Assembly: GCF_017356035.1 (NCBI RefSeq)
Contig: NZ_JAFIQX010000019.1
Span: forward strand, 1-53,251
Reading direction: 5' to 3'
DNA: 53,251 nucleotides
Source of the DNA: Longitalea luteola
GTDB lineage: Bacteria > Bacteroidota > Bacteroidia > Chitinophagales > Chitinophagaceae
Shown: positions 17,101 through 25,216 of the stretch, one piece after another
Position numbering within the stretch: the stretch's first letter is position 1
Layout of the letters: every line of letters begins with the position of its first letter
Notes under the pieces: generated by a model
What the model was told of the DNA's origin: nothing
Seen by the model: only the letters and a program-made list of their open reading frames with translations
The model's database searches: none
Position numbers and translations under genes: made by a program

Positions 17101-18321
17101 TTGATATACCTAATTCTTGACACAAATAATTGGATTTACTTAGCCAACGGACTTGACCCTATTAGCAATAAACACCATGATGCCCTGCATTATGAATTGT
17201 TAAGATCATTGAAGGAACTAAAAGATAAAAAGCTAGCACAGGTTATAATCAATGACATCATTATAACCGAATGGAATAGAAATAAGGAGCATTGTAAAGC
17301 AAAAATTAAAAAACTGGAGCAGAAACTCGCTGACAAGGAGAATGCCTTCAAAGAAATTGAAAAGTACACAAAAGGCGATTTAAAGCAACTAAAAGAAGAA
17401 TTTATCCAGGGTATTGAGGAAGAGATTCGTCTGAATGCAACACACATACAAAAAGTTGAAGATTTTATTTTCAATGATTGTGAAAAAGTGGAAGTATCGC
17501 AAGAGGTAAAACTGAAGATTTTTGAATTATCAATCAATAACCAGGCTCCATTTCATAACAAGAAAAATAACGTGGGTGACGCCGCAATACTCCTGAGTGC
17601 TGTAGAGTATTTAAAGAGTCAACAAGACCGCTTCGGCTTTCAGGCATTTTTCATTTCCAACAATATCGAGGAATACACAGATGGAAAAAACGCAAAAGAG
17701 TTCCATCCAAAATTAATCCCTTTGTTAAACGGAGTAAAGGTCCAGTTTGAGAGAGTGCTACCTGCCGCCCTTAATATAAGTAAGAAGGTTATTATTGAAA
17801 TGGAGCAATTCGCTATCAAACTTACCGAATCTGCCGCTGACGTGTTCACTTGGGATCTTGACATTCAAGAAAATGGAGTGGCTATGTATTTAAACGTTCT
17901 ATACCACAATAAATATAAACGACAAGGAGACTGGTTAACTGTATGTGTCGGGAAGAAAACTGGTCAAAACAGACCCGAATTCATATCACTAATATTACCC
18001 AAGGACTTGAATAAGGAAAACGGCGTCTTTTTATTTTTTACCAAAAATGAAATTGATTCCACCACATATGAGTACAAGATGAATCCTGATGAAAGAGCGA
18101 CAATTCGAATGCGTTTTGCAAGTGAAACAGAGAACGAAATTACTGCAAGGATACGCGAGGGTTATGTGCAAAATGAGAAATCAGGAATCATTTCCGATGT
18201 TTTTCAAAGCTTCCTTGAGTTTGACACTATGTTGGTTAAGTATATCAATGATAACCTAAGCATTCAGACCATAACAGTCCCGCTCCATTCGTTTAGAAAA
18301 CAATATTTCCTGTTGCCCTAA
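17101..18321 (+). CDS. PIN-domain (DUF4935-like) protein, TTG start
   Basis: 406 residues from TTG at 17101. A TGA in frame at 17077 leaves no better start, and the first PIN motif IYLILDTNNWIYLA follows at once. PIN acidic residues: Asp7 in ILDTN, Glu in IITEWNRN, Asp in KNNVGDAAILLSAVEY, and a final FFISNNIEEYT where Asn replaces the usual last Asp. A coiled-coil insert at ~75-130 (KLEQKLADKENAFKEIEKY) is typical of the DUF4935 group. Residues ~240-406 form a separate, mostly beta domain. PIN domains are Mg-dependent RNases; the target is unknown and no antitoxin is evident. Confidence 0.75.
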   Translation: MIYLILDTNNWIYLANGLDPISNKHHDALHYELLRSLKELKDKKLAQVIINDIIITEWNRNKEHCKAKIKKLEQKLADKENAFKEIEKYTKGDLKQLKEEFIQGIEEEIRLNATHIQKVEDFIFNDCEKVEVSQEVKLKIFELSINNQAPFHNKKNNVGDAAILLSAVEYLKSQQDRFGFQAFFISNNIEEYTDGKNAKEFHPKLIPLLNGVKVQFERVLPAALNISKKVIIEMEQFAIKLTESAADVFTWDLDIQENGVAMYLNVLYHNKYKRQGDWLTVCVGKKTGQNRPEFISLILPKDLNKENGVFLFFTKNEIDSTTYEYKMNPDERATIRMRFASETENEITARIREGYVQNEKSGIISDVFQSFLEFDTMLVKYINDNLSIQTITVPLHSFRKQYFLLP

Positions 18322-18401
18322 CTGAAAGAACCTGGATTGTCCGATTTACCATTGGAAATGCCTATTTGCAAAGCGTACAAATATACCATTCTTGATAATA
18401 T

Positions 18402-18632
18402 ATGTTACCAAACTTTTCTGCCGACATCCAAAAATTAATAAATAAAAAGCCTCTTGATTCAAACGACATTGAGCCTTTGAAATTTGCTCTTAAAAAATAT
18501 GCGGAAGATTACCTTAATCGAAAGAAGGGTGGCCATAGTAGCATAAACCTTACGGACATATTTACAAATGACTTAAAAGTAGCAGACGCGAATCCTAACT
18601 TTATCCGTGACATTGGCAGGCGAATGGAATGA
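18402..18632 (+). CDS. Small hypothetical protein
   Basis: 76 residues, charged, without signal or membrane segment (LPNFSADIQKLINKKPLDSN, LKFALKKYAEDYLNRKKGG). Family not recognised. It follows the PIN-domain gene by 80 bases on the same strand and is followed 15 bases later by the amber-interrupted small gene, so the three may form an operon. Confidence 0.5.
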   Translation: MLPNFSADIQKLINKKPLDSNDIEPLKFALKKYAEDYLNRKKGGHSSINLTDIFTNDLKVADANPNFIRDIGRRME

Positions 18633-18647
18633 ACACGGGACTACACA

Positions 18648-18932
18648 ATGTATGAAAACAGAAAAGATGATGGCAGCTTTGAAATAGTAGTTGTTCCGCT
18701 TGACAGACCGTGGTGGGAGAAATATAATCCACTACAGACCTTCGGCGGAGTGGTTTAGGGATCTATTCTTACATTTATATTAACAGGCATAAATAGCCGA
18801 GAGAAAAAACCAACGCCATTACCAACCATAAACATACAAGATGCCAGGATCCAGCCGTTGTATGATTCTTTAAAAAATTTCGACACCAGACTAAAAGGTC
18901 TTGAAGATTCTTTGGCAAAATACAAGCGATAA
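18648..18932 (+). pseudogene. Small membrane-protein gene interrupted by an amber codon
   Basis: A frame from ATG 18648 (MYENRKDDGSFEIVVVPLD) runs to TAG at 18756-18758 (codon 37) and then continues in the same frame to TAA at 18930-18932. The part after the stop begins with a hydrophobic segment (GSILTFILTG) and ends with a helix (QPLYDSLKNFDTRLKGLEDS). The whole would be a 94-residue single-pass protein. The stop falls just before the membrane helix, so the visible product would be soluble and probably non-functional. Confidence 0.5.
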
Positions 18933-19014
18933 TAAAGTTTTAATCGCGTGAATTTGACTTTAAGTTTTTTTGATTTATACGAAGGCACGCATACGCTAAC
19001 ATTTAATTAATTCT

Positions 19015-19209
19015 ATGAGACGATTCATTTTATCTGGATTAATCATTTTGTCCTGTAACCAACGTTCGATATCTCAAGAGGCAATTGAAACCATAAGCAA
19101 AAGTGTGGGATTAATTTATTGGGAGGATAAAACAAAACCCGGGCAAGGTTCTACCGGGACAGGAACGTTGATAATTAAGTCTATTGGTAAAGACTCCGCG
19201 AGACTGTAA
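19015..19209 (+). pseudogene. Secreted trypsin-like protease, 5' fragment cut by IS256 element
   Basis: Signal-peptide-like start (MRRFILSGLIILSC), then ISKSVGLIYWEDK and GQGSTGTGTLI, which is how S1-type (HtrA-like) proteases begin around the first barrel strand before the catalytic His. The frame runs into the terminal repeat of the IS256 element at about 19199 and stops. The rest of the protease is not found on the other side of the element. The protease assignment rests on a short motif. Confidence 0.4.
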
Positions 19210-19260
19210 AATAAACTGTGTCAAAGGTTAAAAAATCAAGACCTTTAATACAGTTTTTTT

Positions 19261-20433
19261 ATGGACAAAAAAGAAAAATTCGACTATGAAGAGCTCAAGC
19301 GCAGGCCCCTTGAGCAATTGCGTTCTGGTAAATCCCTATTTGGCAAGTCAGGGTGAGATGGAAGGCCATCTGGATGAAGAGCAGCGGGCTAACGGGAATC
19401 GCAAAAATGGCAAAGGCAACAAAAAACTCAGAACAGCGGACGGTACAATCGACCTGGAGACACCGCGTGATCGGTCGGCGACCTTCGAGCCTCAGATCAT
19501 TAAAAAGCGTGAGACTATTTTGGCCGAGAGCCTGGAAAACAAGATCATCGGGATGTATGGCCATGGCATGAGCTTCTGGGATATATCTGCCCATATCAAA
19601 GACATGTACGATACGGAGATATCAGCCACCACACTGTCTTCCATTACTGACAAAATCATTCCCTGGTAAAAGAATGGCAGGCCCGGCCTTTAGAGCCACT
19701 ATATTGCGTCGTATGGTTAGATGCCATGTTCTATAAAGTCAAGGAGGAAGGTAAGGTTGTTAGCCGCTGCGTCTACAATATCCTTGGCATAAATGCAGAG
19801 GGACGCAAGGACCTCTTGGGTACCTATGTATCGGAGAGCGAAGGAGCGAACTTTTGGCTGGGAGTGTTAACCAACCTGCAACAACGGGGGTGTCTGATAT
19901 ACTGATTGCCTGTATTGATGGTTTAAAGGGTTTTGCTGAAGCCATTGCCAGTATTTATCCTGCCACTGAAGTGCAAGATTGTATAGTACACCAGATACGC
20001 AATTCCATCAAATATGTAGCCAGCAAAGATCAGAAGTTGTTTATGGCTGATTTAAAGCCCGTATACCAGGCTGTAAGCAAAGACGAAGCCGAACATCAGT
20101 TAGAACAATTACAAGAAAAATGGGGCAAAAAATATCCCGTGGTCATCGATTCCTGGCGCCGTCACTGGGATAAGTTAAGCACCTATTTTCAGTACTCGGA
20201 GGCCATCCGCAAATTAATCTATACCACCAATACTATTGAAGGATTCCACAGACAGGTGCGTAAAGTAACCAAAACGAAGGGAGCTTTTACCTCGGACATG
20301 GCATTGCTGAAGCTTATTTACCTGGCAACACAAAACATCCAGAAGAAGTGGACACAGCCTTTACAAAAACTGGAGCCTGACCGTATCACAACTATCCATT
20401 AAATTTGGTGATCGTTTAAAGTTGAGGCTATAA
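19261..20433 (+). pseudogene. IS256-family transposase, frameshifted
   Basis: The transposase starts at ATG 19261 (MDKKEKFDYEELKRRPLEQL) and should end at TAA 20431-20433 (GDRLKLRL). Recognisable blocks are NRKNGKGNKKLRTADG, ILAESLENKIIGMYGHGMS, VWLDAMFYKVKEEGKVVSR, DILIACIDGLKGF, DCIVHQIRNSIKYVASKDQK and IYTTNTIEGFHRQVRKVTK; the last carries the catalytic Glu region. Defects: a small deletion with frame change near 19353 after LFGKSG, one extra base at CCC near 19664, one extra G in GGGGG near 19888, and one extra A in AAAAA near 20367. The last three all sit in homopolymers. Confidence 0.85.
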
Positions 20434-20456
20434 GAAGTCTCGTTGGCAACCGATGT

Positions 20457-20678
20457 TTTTAGGATCTTCAGTACAAAGCCGAGCTGCATCAAGTAAAAAC
20501 ATCAATTCCCAACGAGATGACATTTGTTCTCTGAATTATTAAATGACACAGTTTATTTTACACTCCCTTTTAGGATCTTCGGTACAAAGCCGAGCTGCAT
20601 CAAGTAAAAACATCAATTCCCAACGAGATGAAATTTGTTATCTGAATTATTAAATGACACAGTTTATTTTACACTCCC
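20457..20678. repeat. 111-bp tandem duplication of the IS256 right end
   Basis: Two adjacent copies, 20457-20567 and 20568-20678, differ at only a few positions (for example TTCAGTAC versus TTCGGTAC and GACATTTGTTCT versus GAAATTTGTTAT). Each contains the right terminal repeat. The substitutions show that the duplication is not brand new. Confidence 0.9.
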
Positions 20679-20720
20679 GTAATTTGTAGAAATCAAACGA
20701 GAAGGTTTCGCCAAAAGTGC

Positions 20721-21014
20721 CTATAGTTCGAGTAAAGTAATTTTGGTACCAACAAAAGAATCATATGTAGGGTAATATTTGATCAATTGAATGTCACATA
20801 GGTATGTGATGCATCTGTGATAAGTTGCCTTGGCCCCTATTTTTGAAAGTTCCATGAGCTGCTGCCTACTCACTGTAATCTGATCTCCACTGGCCTGAGC
20901 CATCCATAATCGAATGATTGCCATGTATAGAGAAATGTGGGATGAATGCAGATTCTTATCCTGTTTAACCCTTTCAAAAAATCGCTCAATATAATAGTTC
21001 GCAAGATTATCCAT
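20721..21014 (-). CDS. Winged-helix-like small protein, copy A
   Basis: 97 residues, all helical: HISLYMAIIRLWMAQ, then QLMELSKIGAKATYHRCITYL followed by IKYYPTYDSFVGTKITLLEL. The pattern is a DnaD/replication-protein-like winged helix seen in small proteins of Bacteroidota mobile elements. It is a clear paralogue of the protein at 21941-22258 (shared HISLY, LM.L.KI.AK..YH, YYP/YLP.Y). Its start overlaps the stop of the upstream gene by 8 bases (ATGGATAA), so translation is coupled. Role inferred as DNA binding or regulation in the element. Confidence 0.6.
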   Translation of the reverse strand: MDNLANYYIERFFERVKQDKNLHSSHISLYMAIIRLWMAQASGDQITVSRQQLMELSKIGAKATYHRCITYLCDIQLIKYYPTYDSFVGTKITLLEL

Positions 21015-21273
21015 CTTTAAAGTCTTCGTTTAGTAACTTCACCACATCAGATTTAAGATAGGATATCGTTCCTCCTATTTTCTTCGCCCGCAATTTTCCG
21101 GCGATCAGTAAGGACCTAAATTTTCCGGACGAACATTTTAAAGCTAACCTTGCTTCTTTTGTTCTATAACCGTCAACAGTCTGTTGGCTAACGAATAGAC
21201 AGTTTCTTATTCTATGTATTATTTCATTTTTTGCTAATTCCAAATCTTCCTTCGTTACAATTTCAATTTTCAT
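21007..21273 (-). CDS. Excisionase-like HTH_17 protein, copy A
   Basis: Start set at ATG 21273 (MKIEIVTKEDLELAKNEIIH) rather than the upstream extension, because the paralogue begins at the same point. 88 residues. A short N-terminal helix is followed by a MerR/excisionase-type helix-turn-helix, GYRTKEARLALKCSSGKFRSL, and the wing KIGGTISYLKSDVVKLL. These proteins in Bacteroidota elements bind DNA and control excision or gene expression. Coupled to copy A of the winged-helix gene. Confidence 0.7.
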   Translation of the reverse strand: MKIEIVTKEDLELAKNEIIHRIRNCLFVSQQTVDGYRTKEARLALKCSSGKFRSLLIAGKLRAKKIGGTISYLKSDVVKLLNEDFKDG

Positions 21274-21381
21274 AACCGTATAGCTTACTTTTTGTATGCA
21301 TTTCAAATTCTGCGCTCAAGCAAATTTTTGATCAACTTTCGGTTCAAATTGATAAAAAAGGCTGTTTGCAGTCGTCACCAT

Positions 21382-21657
21382 TCAAAAGCCTTCCTCCAAC
21401 AACCGTTTAATGTCCTCTTTATTATAATATATGGTCCCTCCTATTTTCTTGATTCGTAGTTTTCGGGAAATTCGCAAGGACACTAATTTATTGACAGAGC
21501 AACCCAGGATCTTGCGGACGTGAGATGTTTTATAGCCCTCAATAACTTCAAGCTCCCTTTTTTCCTCCTTTTCCCGCGTTAAAAGCTCCTTTATATCATT
21601 CAACAGCTGCATTCGAAATTCCTGCAAGTCTTCTTTAGTCACAATATCAACGATCAT
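21382..21657 (-). CDS. Excisionase-like HTH_17 protein, copy B
   Basis: Start set at ATG 21657 (MIVDIVTKEDLQEFRMQLL), matching copy A. 91 residues. Helix-turn-helix YKTSHVRKILGCSVNKLVSL and wing KIGGTIYYNKEDIKRLL. It shares the N-terminal IVTKEDL and the whole wing with copy A and differs by a charged linker (TREKEEKRELEV). Same strand as its neighbours; about 108 bases separate it from copy A. Confidence 0.7.
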   Translation of the reverse strand: MIVDIVTKEDLQEFRMQLLNDIKELLTREKEEKRELEVIEGYKTSHVRKILGCSVNKLVSLRISRKLRIKKIGGTIYYNKEDIKRLLEEGF

Positions 21658-21704
21658 ACACCGCATTAAACAGTTAAACAATATTGCTAACGACTTTTTC
21701 AATG

Positions 21705-21944
21705 CTACCCTAACGACACCGCCGGTTCACAATCGATCGTTTTTGAACTTGGCTGGCATAAAGACCAACTCATTACCAGGCGTCTTTCCAACCCGACAAA
21801 TTTCGTTAGCACATCGTGGATCGAGTTTCCTTCGTCCACAATTTTATCCCTGTGCAGCAGCTCAAATTCGGCTACCAAATTGGCCGCAACCTTGACAATA
21901 CCATATTCATTCTCCGGTTCTTTTTCAATAATATACACTTTCAT
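21705..21944 (-). CDS. Small hypothetical element protein
   Basis: 79 residues (MKVYIIEKEPENEYGIVKVA, then LHRDKIVDEGNSIHDVLTKF). No family recognised. The start overlaps the stop of the upstream winged-helix gene as ATGA, so the two are coupled. The corresponding gene is missing from module A, which otherwise repeats this arrangement. Confidence 0.5.
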   Translation of the reverse strand: MKVYIIEKEPENEYGIVKVAANLVAEFELLHRDKIVDEGNSIHDVLTKFVGLERRLVMSWSLCQPSSKTIDCEPAVSLG

Positions 21945-22258
21945 GCTGCATTTAATTTTATTGGATATACTAAACTCCCGAGGACTGGATTATAAGAAGG
22001 CAAATAGTGTATGAAGCCATACCGGTGCAGTTCCTGCATGCTCTTATGATACGTCTTTGCGGAAATTTTTGCCAGCCGCATCAGATCCTTGCTATATACC
22101 GAAACCGGTAACTTATACTCCTGCAGTTTGTATTGATGGAGTATGGCCGCATAGAGGCTGATATGAATAGGGCTGATCCGCGGGTCTTCCGCAGCAACGG
22201 TTAGAAAGTCCACCAATACACTATTAAAGTCTCTCACATATTCTTTTTGCACTTCCAT
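21941..22258 (-). CDS. Winged-helix-like small protein, copy B
   Basis: 105 residues. HISLYAAILHQY, then the helix-turn-helix DLMRLAKISAKTYHKSMQEL and HYLPSYNPVLGSLVYPIKL. Paralogue of copy A at 20721. First gene of module B, with ATGA coupling to the next. Probably DNA-binding; exact role unknown. Confidence 0.6.
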   Translation of the reverse strand: MEVQKEYVRDFNSVLVDFLTVAAEDPRISPIHISLYAAILHQYKLQEYKLPVSVYSKDLMRLAKISAKTYHKSMQELHRYGFIHYLPSYNPVLGSLVYPIKLNAA

Positions 22259-22411
22259 GACTTTATAATTATGTTGTTTGATAATGAAGGCCCGCAGTGC
22301 ATAAAGGGTGCAAAAAACGCTTCAACCGCTCGAACAATCTACCGAGCCAGGTAGAAGGAGTCTGAATTTTGAAATCATTATTATGAAGTTTGCTGCGCAT
22401 ATCCACATTTT

Positions 22412-23380
22412 TTATTGTTGCTTTATTCTATGGCTCCTTTTGGGTTTCTCTGAGACATCCGTTTTCTCTTTTATCTTATTCTTTTTTGTCGCCTTCTCTC
22501 CCTGCTCTTCCTTTTTTGCCGGCTTTTCGTTTTCAATCCTTGCATTTTTTTCCGCTGGGCCCTGCTTGTTAGCCTGTCCATATTTTTGGGTGAATTCCTT
22601 AACGCGCTCCCGAACGGTTTGCGCAAACTCTTTGTTGATCCAGCCATTCTTTTCGAGATCGGCAAGTTGAACAGGCATTTTTGTATTGGTTTCTTTGTCA
22701 TGCCGGAATACATTTAAGGTGCCTAAACGGATATTGGGACTGACGAAAAGTTCAGTTATCTTACCATCATTACCGACAAACTTGGCAGACTGAAGATTTC
22801 CCCTTTCGAGGGATTCAAATAGTGATTTTTTAAACTGCGGGTTGGCAAGTTCTCTCATGCTATAATTAGCCGCTACTTTGTCCAGGTCGAATCCATAATT
22901 ATCGTTACAGGTCTTTAGTTCATAGCGGCCATTTCCAAGAGGTGATTTAAGGTCGATCTGATCCCAAGCTTTATGTGACTGGTTTTGCACGTTTTGGTAC
23001 AGGTTGCGTACGGGTCGCCCGATCAGGTAATTGAAGGCTTTTTTTACGGTGAAAGTCGTAAAGAATTTTGCTGGGTCTAGCTTTTTGTTGTGCGCATTCC
23101 GTTTGACGTCGTTTATATAAAACGTATCCTGTACATCTTCTTTTTTACCGGCCCTTTGGACCTGCATGTCAAACTTGTTGAGAAAATAATTATCGCTGTT
23201 GGCGGATTTGACGATATGGAACGTGGTCGTTGCCTTATTGCCGTCCCTATCCACTTCCAGGTGGGGATGCTTTATATAGGGCACGCCGTTTTTAATTTGC
23301 TCTGCCAATTCAGGGGTAAAGGCGTCTGCCTTACCGACTTTCTTAAATTCATTGGCGATATATTCAGCAGGAGTTACCAT
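22412..23380 (-). CDS. Element-associated protein with basic C-terminal tail
   Basis: Start set at Met8 of the longer frame (ATG 23380, MVTPAEYIANEFKKVGKADA); the ATG at 23401 is an alternative. About 322 residues. Residues ~30-120 are beta-rich (HLEVDRDGNKATTTFHIV). The block KAWDQIDL...NYGFDLDKVAANY...LERGNLQSAKFVGNDG is shared with the truncated gene at 8.0-8.4 kb. The last ~70 residues are a Lys/Glu-rich coiled coil ending in basic RSHRIKQQ. Such proteins recur near conjugation genes of Bacteroidota elements; function unknown. Confidence 0.6.
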   Translation of the reverse strand: MVTPAEYIANEFKKVGKADAFTPELAEQIKNGVPYIKHPHLEVDRDGNKATTTFHIVKSANSDNYFLNKFDMQVQRAGKKEDVQDTFYINDVKRNAHNKKLDPAKFFTTFTVKKAFNYLIGRPVRNLYQNVQNQSHKAWDQIDLKSPLGNGRYELKTCNDNYGFDLDKVAANYSMRELANPQFKKSLFESLERGNLQSAKFVGNDGKITELFVSPNIRLGTLNVFRHDKETNTKMPVQLADLEKNGWINKEFAQTVRERVKEFTQKYGQANKQGPAEKNARIENEKPAKKEEQGEKATKKNKIKEKTDVSEKPKRSHRIKQQ

Positions 23381-23436
23381 ACACACAATTTTAATTGTCA
23401 TTAAATCTTATTCACGCTCCCATGCAGACGCCCTTA

Positions 23437-24283
23437 TCAGGGGTACTGCAATCTGCGGCGATGCTTATGCTTTGCCTCTTTAGCTGGCGTTTCTGCTTTT
23501 GAAGATGCCCGATGGTTCTGTGAAGCTGTGGCCAAGTGCTTGCTATCCTTTACTTGCTGATCGGACTGCACCAGGTTGGGGCTATGTACCGGATTAGCTG
23601 AAAGGAATTACGTTTGCTGTAACTGGTGTTCTGCTTTGAGGATATCACGGGCTTCCCCAATCTTCACATCTGCAGAAAATAAGCTTTTGTGATAGAGATC
23701 ATGGGCAGCTTCTATAGCGCTAATAAAAATCTGGTTTGGTGACGGTGTTCGCCGGAACATGATTGTTCCAAAGTTGCGCAGCTACAATTTTTCCTTGTCC
23801 GTCCTGGGCCAGTTGCCGTAAATCCGCTTTTATGGCCTCTGCATTTTTGTAGCCCTTGATTACCTTTTCATCGCTTTCCGCAATCCCGTAGTGCCAGTCC
23901 GCCTGCTTCATCCGGTTGTCAAGGTTTCGGGTGTCAATTCCATTGATTTGCCTGTGTGCAATGAATGTATGGTGAAACAACGTTGCCTCATAACCGGGGA
24001 AATTATAATCGGAGCCTTCCTTGATAAAATGCAGCTTTAGACCCAGCTTATCCCTACCGGTTTCTGTTTCCAGGGCAAGGGTAAACCGCTCAGGATTTTT
24101 TTGAATGTTATTTTCCACTACATAACGGACGTCGCGGTCAATCCCCGTGGCGCTTACCCGCTGTTGAAGCGTTGTTACCATATGGTCAAGCCATAACCTA
24201 TTTTCGGCTGACGCCTCCGGTTGACGAAGCTGTCCTATTTTATGATCCATAAGGTTGTAATTTTGAACTTGATAAAAATTCAA
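23437..24283 (-). pseudogene. Element-associated protein, broken by a frameshift and a stop
   Basis: The intact frame runs from 24283 to a stop at 23720 (…ANTVTKPDFY, 187 codons). Shifting one base at the TTTTTATT run near 23724 opens a coding-like continuation, SAIEAAHDLYHKSLFSADVK. That continuation crosses one TAA near 23611 and ends in a basic tail (KHKHRRRLQYP) at TGA 23437-23439. The basic tail resembles those of the genes ending at 7474 and 22412, which supports the continuation as real. The N-terminal domain (RDVRYVVENNIQKNPERF, GYEATLFHHTFIAHRQ) is not recognised. Confidence 0.5.
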
Positions 24284-24367
24284 ATGAGCGTTTATTCAAC
24301 AGGCGTACAAGCCTGCGGCGGCTCAAAGCACCGCAGGTAAACAGTGGGCCCGTTGCAGTTTCGACCC

Positions 24368-25186
24368 TTATTGTAAGTCTGGAAGGACCTGTGCTCGAAC
24401 AATTTTCCGGTTGCTTACTTTCAGACTTAAATGACGCCCGCCATTTTTTTCCATGATCTCAATGGCCAGGTATTTAGCGTCTGGCAAGGTGAACTTTTCA
24501 AAAGCGACTGACACGGTATTGCGGCTCATGCCTTCCACCGATTTGACATTGCCGGCGATATAGAGCGGCTTGAGTTCAATTTCCTGCGCAGCGGTACGTT
24601 TACTTTTCTTTTTGTCATGGATATAAAAACGGATGAAATCCACGTCATAGTTGATCGTAGAGTGGTTATCCAGCAGCAGTTGATAAAAAATAACATTGTC
24701 CTTTATATAGATACCATCCACCCTTGCCATTGCATCCCAACTGGCATCGACTATGCCTCGCATCATACGGTGGTTATCCAGAATTCCCTTGCAGTACGCC
24801 TCCAGGTCCTGCGGTTTCATCAGCTCCCCGTGGAAAGCGATATTCGCATTATTAGCGGCAACGGAGGGCGACAGCCGGTGCACCAGCATGGAGGGAGCCG
24901 GATCATATACCACCCTAAACGAGTACAGGCGGCCGTCCGCCGTTACCACGGTCAGGTTTGTTTCCTTGAAATTGGCCTGGCCGGCTTTTACCAGCACCAG
25001 GTTTTCCGCTTCCTTTACCTGTTCGGCGAGAACATCCGGCGTGCCGAGATCGACATGGCGAATGGCGGCGGGAAATAACAAACTGGTGGTTTTGTCGGTG
25101 GTAATTCCCATGTGTAAGACCACCGGTTGAGACCATGCAAACAAAGAAATGGAACTCACAAGAATCAACATCACAACTTGTTTCAT
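24368..25186 (-). CDS. traN: Conjugative transposon protein TraN
   Basis: 272 residues. Signal peptide MKQVVMLILVSSISLFAWS, then the DUF4138/TraN body: HMGITTDKTTSLLFPAAIRH, DLGTPDVLAE, a GRLYSFRVVYD strand pair and KYLAIEIMEKNGGRHLSLKV. TraN forms the outer-membrane-side part of the CTn mating channel (comparable to VirB9). It is the last recognisable tra gene; the usual traO, traP and traQ do not follow. 30 bases separate it from traM. Confidence 0.88.
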   Translation of the reverse strand: MKQVVMLILVSSISLFAWSQPVVLHMGITTDKTTSLLFPAAIRHVDLGTPDVLAEQVKEAENLVLVKAGQANFKETNLTVVTADGRLYSFRVVYDPAPSMLVHRLSPSVAANNANIAFHGELMKPQDLEAYCKGILDNHRMMRGIVDASWDAMARVDGIYIKDNVIFYQLLLDNHSTINYDVDFIRFYIHDKKKSKRTAAQEIELKPLYIAGNVKSVEGMSRNTVSVAFEKFTLPDAKYLAIEIMEKNGGRHLSLKVSNRKIVRAQVLPDLQ

Positions 25187-25216
25187 ATTATGGTTATTTA
25201 AGATTGAAGACCTATT

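Larger units (their letters stand above)
19199..20678 (+). mobile_element. IS256-family insertion element, decayed
   Basis: Terminal inverted repeats: TGTAAAATAAACTGTGTCA at 19205-19223 and its complement at 20655-20673, with weaker agreement over the outer 5 bases. A second copy of the right repeat lies at 20544-20562 because the right end is tandemly duplicated. No target-site duplication is seen: the bases outside the two ends differ (…CTCCGC left, GTAATTTG right), so one flank has been deleted or recombined. The single transposase gene is broken in four places. Confidence 0.85.

Noticed and set aside
4731-18758. TAG recoded as an amino acid
   Set aside because: Two genes have in-frame TAG, but TAG is the normal stop of traI (30140-30142), the Rhs gene (51036-51038) and the gene ending at 5420. 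Pseudogenes explain the data better.
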